Source of the DNA: Candidatus Yanofskybacteria bacterium RIFOXYD1_FULL_42_10
Lineage (GTDB): Bacteria > Patescibacteriota > Minisyncoccia > 2-02-FULL-40-12 > GWA2-44-9
DNA length: 8,160 bases
Direction of reading: 5' to 3'
Assembly: GCA_001795975.1 (NCBI GenBank)
Contig: MGLG01000047.1
Location: forward strand, 3,269 to 11,428
Shown here: positions 1 through 5,643 of the stretch, in pieces
How the letters are laid out: the number at the start of each line of letters is the position of its first letter
How positions within the stretch are numbered: the stretch's first letter is position 1
Notes under the pieces: model-generated
The model's database searches: none
Told to the model about the DNA's origin: nothing
Seen by the model: the letters and a program-made list of their open reading frames with translations, nothing else
Program-made: the position numbers and the translations under genes

Positions 1-37
1 AGCCGTTTAGATTATCCAAATTTTTGCTTGTGAAAAA

Positions 38-87
38 AAAACAACCCCGCCCTTATGAAGCGGGCTGAAGAAGGGCGGGGTTGTTTT
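38..87 (-). terminator. Strong intrinsic terminator hairpin, possibly bidirectional
   Basis: A perfect 17-bp inverted repeat (38-54 with 71-87) has a GC-rich core (ccccgccc/gggcgggg) and a 16-nt loop. Read on the minus strand it runs into nine consecutive T (41-33), the classic intrinsic terminator form. On the plus strand it is followed by ttgtttt, so it may also stop transcription from a gene left of the window. A weaker alternative pairing (cccgc 46-50 with gcggg 60-64) lies inside it. No gene is recognisable in 1-37 or 88-181. Confidence 0.8.
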
Positions 88-181
88 GGAACTTAAAAGC
101 GAAAAGATTCATATACTTGCGTGAAGGATGAAAATAGGTAGGGGTGGAACTATTTGAGGAAGAGCTTAAGATTGTTAAAAC

Positions 182-213
182 AAAAAACGGGGTGAAATGC
201 TCACGCCGTTTTT
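182..213 (-). terminator. Intrinsic terminator just downstream of the GDPD-like gene
   Basis: The stem 183-190 plus 192-195 pairs with 206-213 plus 201-204, with one G-G mismatch (191/205) and a 5-nt loop (196-200). On the minus strand it lies 8 bp past the stop codon at 222-224 and ends in a run of six T (187-182), so it should terminate the GDPD-like transcript. The plus-strand side also ends in five T, so it can work in both directions. Confidence 0.75.
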
Positions 214-221
214 AATAAATA

Positions 222-1052
222 TTATTGAGAAATTTGGGAGTTGCGGATTTCTACCGCCAAGGCGGGATTGTCGGTGACGATGCCGTCAACGCCGGCGTCT
301 AAGAGGTAATTAATTGTTTCCGGTGTGTTGGCGATACCGCCGAACACTTTAAGGCCGAAGATGACTGATTTGGCTTTGTGAATTTCATCAGACAAATCAA
401 TAAACGGGTCAATGACTTTTGTTTTGAACATAAAATGAAAAGCCAGCCGGCTTAATAGCGAATCATTCAGCCAGCCGAAAGAAATTATGTCGGGCTCAAA
501 CTGTTCCGCGGTCTTGGCCATATTTACGGGCCAAATATCTATAACATGAGTTTTAATTCTTCCGTGGCGGCCGCGCGCGCTTTGGTTGACTAAGTTTTGA
601 CCGTAAGTTTGAGCATGGGCAAGCAATTCGCCGTTGGAATATAGACCGGCTATGGCAATCCTTTTTCTGGGAGCGGTTAAGATAATTTTTCCAGAAAGGT
701 TTGCCTCAAAAATTCCGTCGCAAACTTTCGCTACTAATGTCTTTGAGTTAACTTTCAAATCCAAAAAGCAGGTCAAAAAAGGTTTTCTCCGGATATAGTC
801 AAGGAGATCGTTAAAATGCGGAATAAAAGGATATTGTTGCCTTATTTCTTTCCAATTCATTTTAGCGGGGTCGGGACGCAAAAGGCCCGGGTGGCAGATA
901 ATCGGTTCGTTATCTTTTGAAAGGCAGACATCCGTTTCTATACCGTTAACACCGATAGCATAAGATTCTTCAAATCCGCGCAAACTGTTCGGGGGAATTT
1001 GTTTGTGTCTGAAATCGCCGCCTCTATGAGCGCAAATATCAAAATACCTCAT
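222..1052 (-). CDS. Glycerophosphodiester phosphodiesterase-like (GDPD family, TIM barrel), diverged
   Basis: A 276-aa protein of the glycerophosphoryl diester phosphodiesterase superfamily, which hydrolyses glycerophosphodiesters to glycerol-3-phosphate and an alcohol using a divalent metal. Visible family marks are AHRG (residues 8-11), a PPNSL stretch where the family has PENT, IETDV (38-42) with probable metal ligands E39 and D41, the second histidine H54, and the C-terminal GVDGIVTDNP (about 254-263). Two positions differ from the usual pattern: H54 is followed by Pro (CHP) rather than Asp (HD), and the usual acidic EIK strand is LDLK with D98. No signal peptide is seen, so it is probably cytoplasmic. 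The start is supported by a GAGG Shine-Dalgarno core 7 nt upstream. A TAAAAT box at 1077-1082 could be its -10, but no good -35 is visible. A terminator follows at 182-213. The fold is secure; the substrate is not. Confidence 0.85.
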   Translation of the reverse strand: MRYFDICAHRGGDFRHKQIPPNSLRGFEESYAIGVNGIETDVCLSKDNEPIICHPGLLRPDPAKMNWKEIRQQYPFIPHFNDLLDYIRRKPFLTCFLDLKVNSKTLVAKVCDGIFEANLSGKIILTAPRKRIAIAGLYSNGELLAHAQTYGQNLVNQSARGRHGRIKTHVIDIWPVNMAKTAEQFEPDIISFGWLNDSLLSRLAFHFMFKTKVIDPFIDLSDEIHKAKSVIFGLKVFGGIANTPETINYLLDAGVDGIVTDNPALAVEIRNSQISQ

Positions 1053-1179
1053 TTTGCCGCCTCTTTTGTGAAATTTATTTTAAACGAACGATGGCTGGAA
1101 AATAACGCAAAGTCAGAGAATTGTAAATATCTTTTGTGATAATGCAAAGCTTACGAGTTGCTTGCCATGGTGTGAGGTA

Positions 1180-1235
1180 ATTGTTATCTTGTTAATTGAA
1201 TTCTTAACAATATGGCAAGCTATCAAGATAACAAT
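1180..1235. repeat. Palindromic intergenic repeat, copy A (downstream of rpsR)
   Basis: A perfect 12-bp inverted repeat (ATTGTTATCTTG 1180-1191 with CAAGATAACAAT 1224-1235) encloses a smaller gttaa/ttaac palindrome (1191-1195/1204-1208). A further 9-bp inverted pair, gcttgccat (1160-1168) and atggcaagc (1212-1220), overlaps it. There is no T-run on either side, so it is not a classic terminator. It shares two sequence blocks with the ssb-rpsF spacer (2077-2153), in opposite orientation. It may stabilise the 3' end of the rpsR transcript; that is inference. Confidence 0.7.
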
Positions 1236-1243
1236 GAACCCCC

Positions 1244-1456
1244 CTATCTCTTTACCGTCTGATTTCTTGTATATGGCATTAAAGCCATAAAACGGGCCAA
1301 TTTGACCGCATTAGCAATCCTTCTTTGATGTTTGTCGCAAAGTTTGTTTCTTTTTGATGAAGCAACTTTAAACTGGGAAGTAACAAACTTCCTCAAAAAT
1401 TGAGTATTTTTATAATCAACTTTATTTATATTGTCTTTGCAAAAATCGCAAAGCAT
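1244..1456 (-). CDS. rpsR: 30S ribosomal protein S18, zinc-binding type
   Basis: A small basic 70-aa protein of the 30S platform, which binds next to S6. Family features are VDYKN..FLRKF near the N-terminus, CDKHQRRIANAVKLAR in the middle and a MALMPYT end. It carries C-x2-C (C3, C6) and C-x2-H (C40, H43), the cysteine-containing form likely to hold zinc. I place the start at ATG 1454-1456, giving MLCDFC, which is where S18 homology begins. The frame also stays open upstream to a GTG at 1484-1486, but those ten codons lie in a palindromic CGAAT repeat and look non-coding. Neither start has a Shine-Dalgarno sequence. It is the last gene of rpsF-ssb-rpsR, 110 bp after ssb. rplI, which often follows rpsR in other bacteria, is absent here. 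Confidence 0.93.
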   Translation of the reverse strand: MLCDFCKDNINKVDYKNTQFLRKFVTSQFKVASSKRNKLCDKHQRRIANAVKLARFMALMPYTRNQTVKR

Positions 1457-1476
1457 TTTAATAACGACGCTAATTA

Positions 1477-1556
1477 CGAATGACACGCGAATGACACGAA
1501 TAATTGTTGCATACGCTTAAGCAATATTCGTAAATTCGAGTGGATTCGTGTATTCG
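1477..1556. repeat. Palindromic CGAAT/ATTCG array in the ssb-rpsR spacer
   Basis: Three CGAAT words on the left (starting at 1477, 1488 and 1497, the first two in an exact 11-bp tandem, cgaatgacacg) are mirrored by four ATTCG words on the right (1526, 1534, 1544, 1552). Between them, attgttgc and gcaatat can pair around about 1514. The whole block can fold as one long imperfect hairpin just upstream of rpsR, and it may influence translation of rpsR or segmental stability of the mRNA. Function is inferred; the repeat structure is seen directly. Confidence 0.7.
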
Positions 1557-1566
1557 GGTCGCGGTG

Positions 1567-2076
1567 TTAGAATGGCAAATCTTCTTCTTTTATTTTTACT
1601 TCATCTTCTTCAACGCCTTCTGCTACTCCTTGGTGCATCGGTTCATTTTCATCTATTATCGGAATATTATCGGTTTCAGGATTTTTAATCGGCGCGGGCG
1701 CGGGGTTCTTTTGAATATCTCTTACCATGTTTCCTGCTTCGCTTCCATACGGTTTGGGTCCAAGCTGCAAACTTTCAGCCAATATCTCGGTCATATATCG
1801 CTTGTTATTGCTTTGATCGGTCCAAGACCTTGTCTGAAGTCTCCCCTCTATCATTACTAATCCGCCCTTTTTTAAATATTGAGCGGCGATTTCACCCAAT
1901 CTTCTCCATGCTACAACCGTATGATATTCGGTGGCATCTTTGCGTTGGCCAGATGCGTCTGTCCAAACCCGATTGGTGGCCATTCGCAGAGTGGTAACAT
2001 TTTGACCTGTCGGTGTTGATCTTGCTTCGGGATCTTGCGTTAATCTGCCTATTAAAAATACCTTGTTTAGATTCAT
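1567..2076 (-). CDS. ssb: Single-stranded DNA-binding protein SSB
   Basis: A 169-aa SSB that coats single-stranded DNA in replication, repair and recombination and recruits partner proteins through its C-terminal tip. The N-terminal OB fold (about 1-108) opens with MNLNKVFLIGRLTQDPE and contains TEYHTVVAWRRLGEIAAQYLKKG (about 49-71) and VMIEGRLQTRSW (74-85), all canonical. A Pro/Asn-rich linker with PAPAP follows (about 110-145), then an acidic tail ending EEDLPF, the conserved partner-binding tip. Length is normal for the family. The start is fixed by the conserved N-terminus, although no Shine-Dalgarno sequence precedes it. It is the middle gene of the rpsF-ssb-rpsR operon, with unusually long gaps on both sides (89 and 110 bp) filled with palindromic repeats. 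Confidence 0.97.
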   Translation of the reverse strand: MNLNKVFLIGRLTQDPEARSTPTGQNVTTLRMATNRVWTDASGQRKDATEYHTVVAWRRLGEIAAQYLKKGGLVMIEGRLQTRSWTDQSNNKRYMTEILAESLQLGPKPYGSEAGNMVRDIQKNPAPAPIKNPETDNIPIIDENEPMHQGVAEGVEEDEVKIKEEDLPF

Positions 2077-2153
2077 TAAATTGCTAATTATTGATTGCCA
2101 TATTGTTAATTGTTTTTAATTTCTATCAATTAACGAGATAACAAGCTAACAAT
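2077..2153. repeat. Palindromic intergenic repeat, copy B (rpsF-ssb spacer)
   Basis: The spacer contains inverted repeats gttaattg/caattaac (2105-2112/2127-2134) and attgtta/taacaat (2102-2108/2147-2153). Its reverse complement aligns with copy A at 1180-1235. A 20-nt left block differs at one base apart from an 8-nt insertion (gcttgtta, copy B only), and a right block TTAACAATATGGCAA is identical over 15 nt (2095-2109 here, 1204-1218 in copy A). The unit ends at the ssb start codon. The two copies are inverted relative to each other and flank ssb-rpsR. Confidence 0.7.
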
Positions 2154-2165
2154 GTTTTGGGATTT

Positions 2166-2609
2166 TTACAGATTCCCGATTATATCCTCCAATTGTTTAT
2201 CTAATTCTTTGTTTACGGGGGCGGGCGCTTTAGTCTTGGCTGTCGTTCTCTTACCGGCTTTTTCTCGCAGTTTCATTTGTTTCAATGCCGCTTGTTTTTT
2301 CTCCGATTCCGATGGCATTTTAATTACCAAATATCTTAAAATTTCAGGTTTTAATTTCAGTTGGTCGTTTATATGGCTTAGCGATTCTTTATTTGGCAGT
2401 CCGAACTGGGTGTAACCAAAATAACTGTTGCCCATATGGTTGATTAAATAAGAAAGTCTTATTTTGGCCGGGTTGCTTGAAAATGTAATAACTCCTCCGT
2501 TTTGGATTAAGATTTCTTCTATATTTTGTTTTATTTCTACGGCTTTTGCCTCCTCTAAATTGGGATTTAAATGAAAGGCAAGCTCGTAGTTTTGCATATT
2601 TTCGTCCAT
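2166..2609 (-). CDS. rpsF: 30S ribosomal protein S6 with basic C-terminal extension
   Basis: A 147-aa S6, a 30S platform protein that pairs with S18. The ferredoxin-like core runs from about residue 6 to 100: NYELAFHLNPNL (strand 1), a helix with AVEIKQNIEEILIQNGG, then RLSYLINHMGNSYFGYTQF, and the closing strand EILRYLVIKM. It is followed by a roughly 45-residue Lys/Ala-rich tail with KRTTAKTKAPAP that is probably disordered and RNA-binding. The start at 2607-2609 lies about 16 nt after the -10 box of the promoter at 2626-2654, so the leader is very short and has no Shine-Dalgarno sequence. A second ATG four codons in (M5) is a possible alternative start. First gene of rpsF-ssb-rpsR. Confidence 0.93.
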   Translation of the reverse strand: MDENMQNYELAFHLNPNLEEAKAVEIKQNIEEILIQNGGVITFSSNPAKIRLSYLINHMGNSYFGYTQFGLPNKESLSHINDQLKLKPEILRYLVIKMPSESEKKQAALKQMKLREKAGKRTTAKTKAPAPVNKELDKQLEDIIGNL

Positions 2610-2625
2610 GTTTCTAATGGGTTAA

Positions 2626-2654
2626 ATGTTAGCAATTTAAGCAGGGGGTGTCAA
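2626..2654 (-). promoter_or_regulatory. Sigma-70-type promoter for rpsF-ssb-rpsR
   Basis: On the minus strand a perfect TTGACA (2654-2649) is followed by a 17-nt spacer and TAACAT (2631-2626, four of six consensus bases). The predicted start of transcription, near 2619, leaves a leader of about 10 nt before the rpsF ATG. The -35 lies 8 bp downstream of the terminator-like hairpin of the preceding secreted-protein gene, so the operon appears to be transcribed separately. Confidence 0.65.
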
Positions 2655-2661
2655 TAATTAA

Positions 2662-2689
2662 CAATACCCCGCGCGGTTACGGGGTATTG
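2662..2689 (-). terminator. GC-rich hairpin at the end of the secreted-protein gene
   Basis: A 10-bp perfect inverted repeat (caataccccg 2662-2671 with cggggtattg 2680-2689) surrounds the stop codon at 2677-2679 of the secreted-protein gene. On the minus strand it is followed by ttaattattg, a weak T-rich stretch rather than a clean T-run. It is probably a terminator, or a boundary element between this gene and the rpsF promoter immediately downstream. Confidence 0.55.
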
Positions 2690-3486
2690 GGGCATTTTTC
2701 ACAGAAAGGATCTATGCCGATTTTCGTTTCAAAAATGTTCTTGTTGTGATTGTAAATATGGGAGCTTGTCCAAGAAAAACAAAAAATCGGAACAGCAAAA
2801 TCTATGTTATTTTCCACGGTTTCTGTCGGAATGTCATTTGCCCGGTAAAGACAAATTTTAAATTCCAGGGAAGTGTTTTTGGCAATGTCGTCAACGAAGA
2901 AAGCGCTACCTGGGATATCTTTGACATAGACGCGGGGATATGTCGGTTCTTGTTCTCCATAATATTTTTCAGTTTTCAAATCGGTTGATCCGCCAACTTG
3001 ATTCCATCGGTAAAAATAGGTACGGCCAAGCTTGGGATCGCCGACAAAAAACGGATCTTTATCTATGGAATCTACCGTCCAATTGGTAAATAGAAAAGTT
3101 TTTATTCCGCCAAATTGTTTTTTGGCGTAAGCGTAATGTTTTTCAATAATTCCGGTTTTTGATTTTGCCGAATCAAAAACACATCCTCTGATAAACTGAA
3201 CAAAGCCGTAATTTTCTAAATCCTTAACCGAAGAAGTTTCGTATTCCAAGGTCATGGTTGTGCCGTAGGAAGGTTCTCCCCCAATATTTATTTCCCAATT
3301 TTTAACAGTAAGGCGCGCCCATTTCAAATCGCAGGTATTATTGAATTCACAAAAGTCATTTATAAAAATTTGAGTTTCGGCTCTTAGAATCTTAAGGGGC
3401 GGTTCCTTGTCTTTGTCAGAAAAGGATTGTGTTTGGCTTGAAGCTGTTAAAAAAATCAATAAGCTTGCGATAACGGATTTAAGCAT
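2677..3486 (-). CDS. Secreted cysteine-containing protein of unknown function
   Basis: I do not recognise this 269-aa protein. It starts with a short basic end (MLK) and a hydrophobic stretch (about residues 5-15, VIASLLIFLTA) followed by SSQTQS, which reads as a signal peptide cleaved near residues 18-22. There is no lipobox cysteine, so export in soluble form is more likely than lipoprotein anchoring. The mature part is rich in aromatics (YFYRW, FCFSW) and strand-like segments. Seven cysteines (46, 52, 102, 212, 236, 262, 265) include close pairs CEFNNTC and CEKC, the latter four residues before the C-terminus, suggesting disulfides. The start is supported by an AAGGA Shine-Dalgarno sequence 8 nt upstream and by a promoter at 3519-3547, so it is a single-gene transcript. 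A hairpin overlaps its stop. No catalytic motif is visible; an adhesin or envelope role is only a guess. Confidence 0.8.
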   Translation of the reverse strand: MLKSVIASLLIFLTASSQTQSFSDKDKEPPLKILRAETQIFINDFCEFNNTCDLKWARLTVKNWEINIGGEPSYGTTMTLEYETSSVKDLENYGFVQFIRGCVFDSAKSKTGIIEKHYAYAKKQFGGIKTFLFTNWTVDSIDKDPFFVGDPKLGRTYFYRWNQVGGSTDLKTEKYYGEQEPTYPRVYVKDIPGSAFFVDDIAKNTSLEFKICLYRANDIPTETVENNIDFAVPIFCFSWTSSHIYNHNKNIFETKIGIDPFCEKCPNTP

Positions 3487-3518
3487 TTGCTGTTTCCTTT
3501 TTGAAAGAACTTGCGGGA

Positions 3519-3547
3519 ATAATACACCTTCTAAATTTTTAGTTCAA
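3519..3547 (-). promoter_or_regulatory. Sigma-70-type promoter for the secreted-protein gene
   Basis: On the minus strand TTGAAC (3547-3542, four of six consensus bases) is followed by exactly 17 nt and TATTAT (3524-3519, five of six). Transcription would start near 3512, giving a leader of about 26 nt that includes the AAGGA Shine-Dalgarno sequence. The promoter fills the 70-bp gap after ychF; no terminator is visible between them. Confidence 0.6.
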
Positions 3548-3556
3548 TCTTGCCGT

Positions 3557-4633
3557 TTATATTTTTATCTCAACCACATCACCCTCCCGGATGATATAAT
3601 CGCGGCCGACGGTTTTTAAGACGCCTTTTTCGCGAGCCTTTCCCCAGCCCTCGGCCGTTAAAAGCGTTTGCCAATTTATGACCTCCGCTTTGATGAAAAG
3701 TTTTTCAAAATCGGTATGAATGGCGCGCGAGGCCTTGGGAATGGGATCGCCGATGTGGGCAGTCCAAGCTCTAGTCTCATCTTTGCCCGTGGTAAAAAAG
3801 GTAAGCAGTCCCAAAGTTTCGTAGCCGATTTTAATCAGCCGATCCAGCCCGCTTTCAGGAAGATTAAATTCCGTCATAAATTCTTTTTTCTCGTCTTCCG
3901 TGTTTTCGGATAAAAGCAGTTCAAGTTTATTGCACATTACGATGTAAGGAGAGTTGCCGATTGTATTTTTAAGGTTTTCATCCATGTTCCAATTAGTAAG
4001 CAGTTGCTGTTCTGAAACATTGATAACATAAATAAATTTTTTGCGGGTAAGCAGGTTTAATTCTTTGGCAAGTTGTTCCTCGTCTTCGTTTAGTTCAAGT
4101 TTGGAAAGAATATTTCCTCCGTCAAGCCATTTTTTAAACTTTTCCAGCATACTCAATTCGGCGGCGACGGATTTATCAGTTTTTGCTTGGCGGACGGTGG
4201 CATTGGTTCTTTTGGTTATTGTTTCAATATCAGCCAATATCAGCTCGGTGTTTATAATGTCTATATCTTCGGCCGGGTCAATTCTATTATGAACATGGGT
4301 GATATTCTTGTCTTCAAAAGCCCTTACAATTTGAACTACGGCATCCGTCTCTCTTATGTTTGCCAAAAATTTATTGCCTAATCCTTCACCCTGAGCGGCG
4401 CCTTTTACGAGACCGGCAATATCAATAAATTCAACTGTGGCATATATTTTTTTTTGAGAATCGGATAAAAGCGCCAGCGCATCTACTCGTTTATCGGGTA
4501 CGGCAACAACGCCGACATTCGGGTCTATGGTGGTAAAAGGATAATTCTGAATATCTACTTGTTTGTTTGTAAGAGCCTTAAAGAGGGTGCTTTTCCCCAC
4601 ATTTGGAAGGCCGACTATGCCGATGGATAACAT
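3557..4633 (-). CDS. ychF: Redox/ribosome-associated P-loop ATPase/GTPase YchF (OLA1 family)
   Basis: A 358-aa YchF/Ola1, an Obg-related P-loop nucleotidase that prefers ATP in characterised members, binds ribosomes and is linked to stress and translation quality. Visible motifs are G1 GLPNVGKST (8-16), the switch region YPFTTIDPN (31-39), G3 DIAGLVKGA (71-79) followed by GEGLGNKFLANIRE, the family signature ITHVHNRIDP..DIDIINTELILADIE (111-137), and the altered G4 NKLE (235-238), where Obg-type GTPases have NKxD. A helical insert (about 140-195) is followed by the C-terminal TGS domain (about 280-358) with FTTGKDETRAW and GDPIPKASRAIHTDFEKLF. Length matches the family (about 363). No Shine-Dalgarno sequence precedes the start. 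It lies 23 bp after the nucleotidyltransferase gene on the same strand and is probably cotranscribed with it. Confidence 0.97.
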   Translation of the reverse strand: MLSIGIVGLPNVGKSTLFKALTNKQVDIQNYPFTTIDPNVGVVAVPDKRVDALALLSDSQKKIYATVEFIDIAGLVKGAAQGEGLGNKFLANIRETDAVVQIVRAFEDKNITHVHNRIDPAEDIDIINTELILADIETITKRTNATVRQAKTDKSVAAELSMLEKFKKWLDGGNILSKLELNEDEEQLAKELNLLTRKKFIYVINVSEQQLLTNWNMDENLKNTIGNSPYIVMCNKLELLLSENTEDEKKEFMTEFNLPESGLDRLIKIGYETLGLLTFFTTGKDETRAWTAHIGDPIPKASRAIHTDFEKLFIKAEVINWQTLLTAEGWGKAREKGVLKTVGRDYIIREGDVVEIKI

Positions 4634-4656
4634 GTGAGAAATTTAAAATTTAAAAA

Positions 4657-5343
4657 TCAAAATGTAAAATTAATTTCTGCTTTTTTAATATCCTCGGGAT
4701 AATTTATCTGCGACCATTTTTCCATAATTACTCCTTTGACCGGATAATCTTTGGCCATATTTAAAATAGTTTGGGGAAGGCCGTATTCGCCGTTTGAAAG
4801 CTTAACTGGTTCGTAATTAAAAATTTTATCATCAAGGACATAGACCCCCGTCGCCATTAATATGCCTTCTTTTAATTCTGACGGTTCAGGTTTGTGGAAA
4901 CCGGCGATATTTTGATCACGGCCGATATCAATGGCGATGAATTTATCGCTTGGGGGGATTCTTTTTATAATTCCGAATGCCAGTTCATAATTTAGGCATT
5001 TTTCCAAGTCGTTTTTGTTATATAAATCGTCGCCGTTTAAAACCAAAAATTTCTCATTTTTTAAAAATTGTTTCGCTTCCCAGACAGCATTGGCGGTGCC
5101 CAAGAATTCTTTTTGCTCTATGTAGTTGATATTGATATTGCCGAATTTATAACTAAAATAATCTTTGATCTGTTCGCTCAAATAATTTACAACTATCAAT
5201 GCTTCGTTAATGGGGTGGGGGAGAGATAAAAGCGTGTGCTCCAAAATCGGCTTACCCCCGATCCGGATCAGGGATTTGGGCGTGTTTTGGGTATGTTCTC
5301 CCATTCTAGTGCCTTTTCCGGCGGCTAATATTACTGTTTTCAT
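4657..5343 (-). CDS. Sugar-1-phosphate nucleotidyltransferase (NTP_transferase family)
   Basis: A 228-aa single-domain nucleotidyltransferase expected to couple an NTP to a sugar-1-phosphate to give an NDP-sugar plus pyrophosphate. The nucleotide-binding signature LAAGKGTRM (6-14) is followed by TPKSLIRIGGKPILEH (21-36), LGTANAV (81-87, as in GlmU-like enzymes), the metal-binding LNGDD (102-106), ATGVYVL (164-170), and a closing WSQINYPED (210-218). It lacks the left-handed beta-helix acetyltransferase domain of full GlmU, so it resembles MurU-, RmlA- or GlmU-N-terminal-like proteins. The sugar and nucleotide cannot be read from sequence. No Shine-Dalgarno sequence is present; a TATAAT box lies 6 nt before the ATG, suggesting a leaderless transcript. 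It ends in TGA. The hexose phosphate mutase at 6360-7742 could supply its substrate. Confidence 0.9.
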   Translation of the reverse strand: MKTVILAAGKGTRMGEHTQNTPKSLIRIGGKPILEHTLLSLPHPINEALIVVNYLSEQIKDYFSYKFGNININYIEQKEFLGTANAVWEAKQFLKNEKFLVLNGDDLYNKNDLEKCLNYELAFGIIKRIPPSDKFIAIDIGRDQNIAGFHKPEPSELKEGILMATGVYVLDDKIFNYEPVKLSNGEYGLPQTILNMAKDYPVKGVIMEKWSQINYPEDIKKAEINFTF

Positions 5344-5349
5344 AGGGTT

Positions 5350-5355
5350 ATTATA
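5350..5355 (-). promoter_or_regulatory. Candidate -10 box for a leaderless nucleotidyltransferase mRNA
   Basis: A perfect TATAAT on the minus strand (5355-5350) ends 6 nt before the ATG at 5343-5341, and transcription starting seven bases downstream would begin at the A of the start codon. This fits the lack of any Shine-Dalgarno sequence. The -35 position is weak (TTATGT at 17-bp spacing). A chance match in AT-rich DNA is possible. Confidence 0.4.
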
Positions 5356-5523
5356 TAACAGGTCTAAATATTACATAAAAAACCACGAATTACAAAGAAG
5401 CTTCGCCCCTGCCCCCTCCTCATCAATAAATAAATTTTAAAAACAATCCGATTATTTTTTTAATTTATTACTTTGACCTTTCTCGGCAGAGTGACAGATA
5501 ACAATCAAAGATAAATAGCGAAG

Positions 5524-5570
5524 GTCGGGCTATATTTTTGAATCAGCAGACCGAAAAAATATAGCCCGAC
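5524..5570. repeat. Long perfect hairpin, REP-like, in the NUDIX-nucleotidyltransferase spacer
   Basis: A perfect 16-bp inverted repeat (5524-5539 with 5555-5570, gtcgggctatattttt) encloses a 15-nt loop. It is flanked by cgaag on the left (5519-5523) and gaagcactcg on the right, with a further 6-bp inverted pair agcact/agtgct at 5573-5578/5592-5597. No T-run follows on either strand, so it is not a standard intrinsic terminator. The right boundary CCCGACGAAG resembles the CCCGAACGAAG motif at 6197-6207. The rest of 5356-5523 holds only a pyrimidine-rich tract (about 5400-5422) and AT-rich sequence with no gene seen. Confidence 0.6.
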
Positions 5571-5616
5571 GAAGCACTCGTTAAATTATAAAGTGCTATA
5601 AACAAAAAACAGGAAT

Positions 5617-5643
5617 AAAAAAAGGAGAATGAATTCTCCTTTT
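5617..5643 (-). terminator. Intrinsic terminator of the NUDIX gene
   Basis: An 11-bp stem (aaaaggagaat 5620-5630 with attctcctttt 5633-5643) closes on a 2-nt spacing, effectively a 4-nt loop. On the minus strand it ends in seven T (5623-5617) followed by att. The stem begins inside the stop codon of the NUDIX gene (5642-5644), so termination is immediate. Confidence 0.8.

Noticed and set aside
88..181. A possible small RNA between the two hairpins at 38-87 and 182-213
   Set aside because: No convincing promoter with acceptable spacing was found on either strand. The two hairpins are explained as terminators of the flanking genes.
1457..1486. A ten-codon N-terminal extension of S18 from GTG 1484-1486
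   Set aside because: It overlaps the CGAAT repeat array, has no Shine-Dalgarno sequence, and the conserved CxxC region begins right after the ATG at 1454-1456.
2152..2415. Plus-strand open frame opposite rpsF, and similar frames opposite ssb, ychF and the mutase
   Set aside because: They are antisense to well-supported conserved genes, have no family resemblance or start signals, and are expected shadows of real coding sequence.
5398..5422. Pyrimidine-rich tract in the nucleotidyltransferase upstream region
   Set aside because: It contains an AGGAGG-like word on the minus strand, but no start codon or open frame follows at a useful distance, so it is not treated as a ribosome binding site.
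5524..5570. Calling the 16-bp hairpin a terminator
   Set aside because: Neither side is followed by a T-run, and the NUDIX gene already has a clear terminator at 5617-5643.
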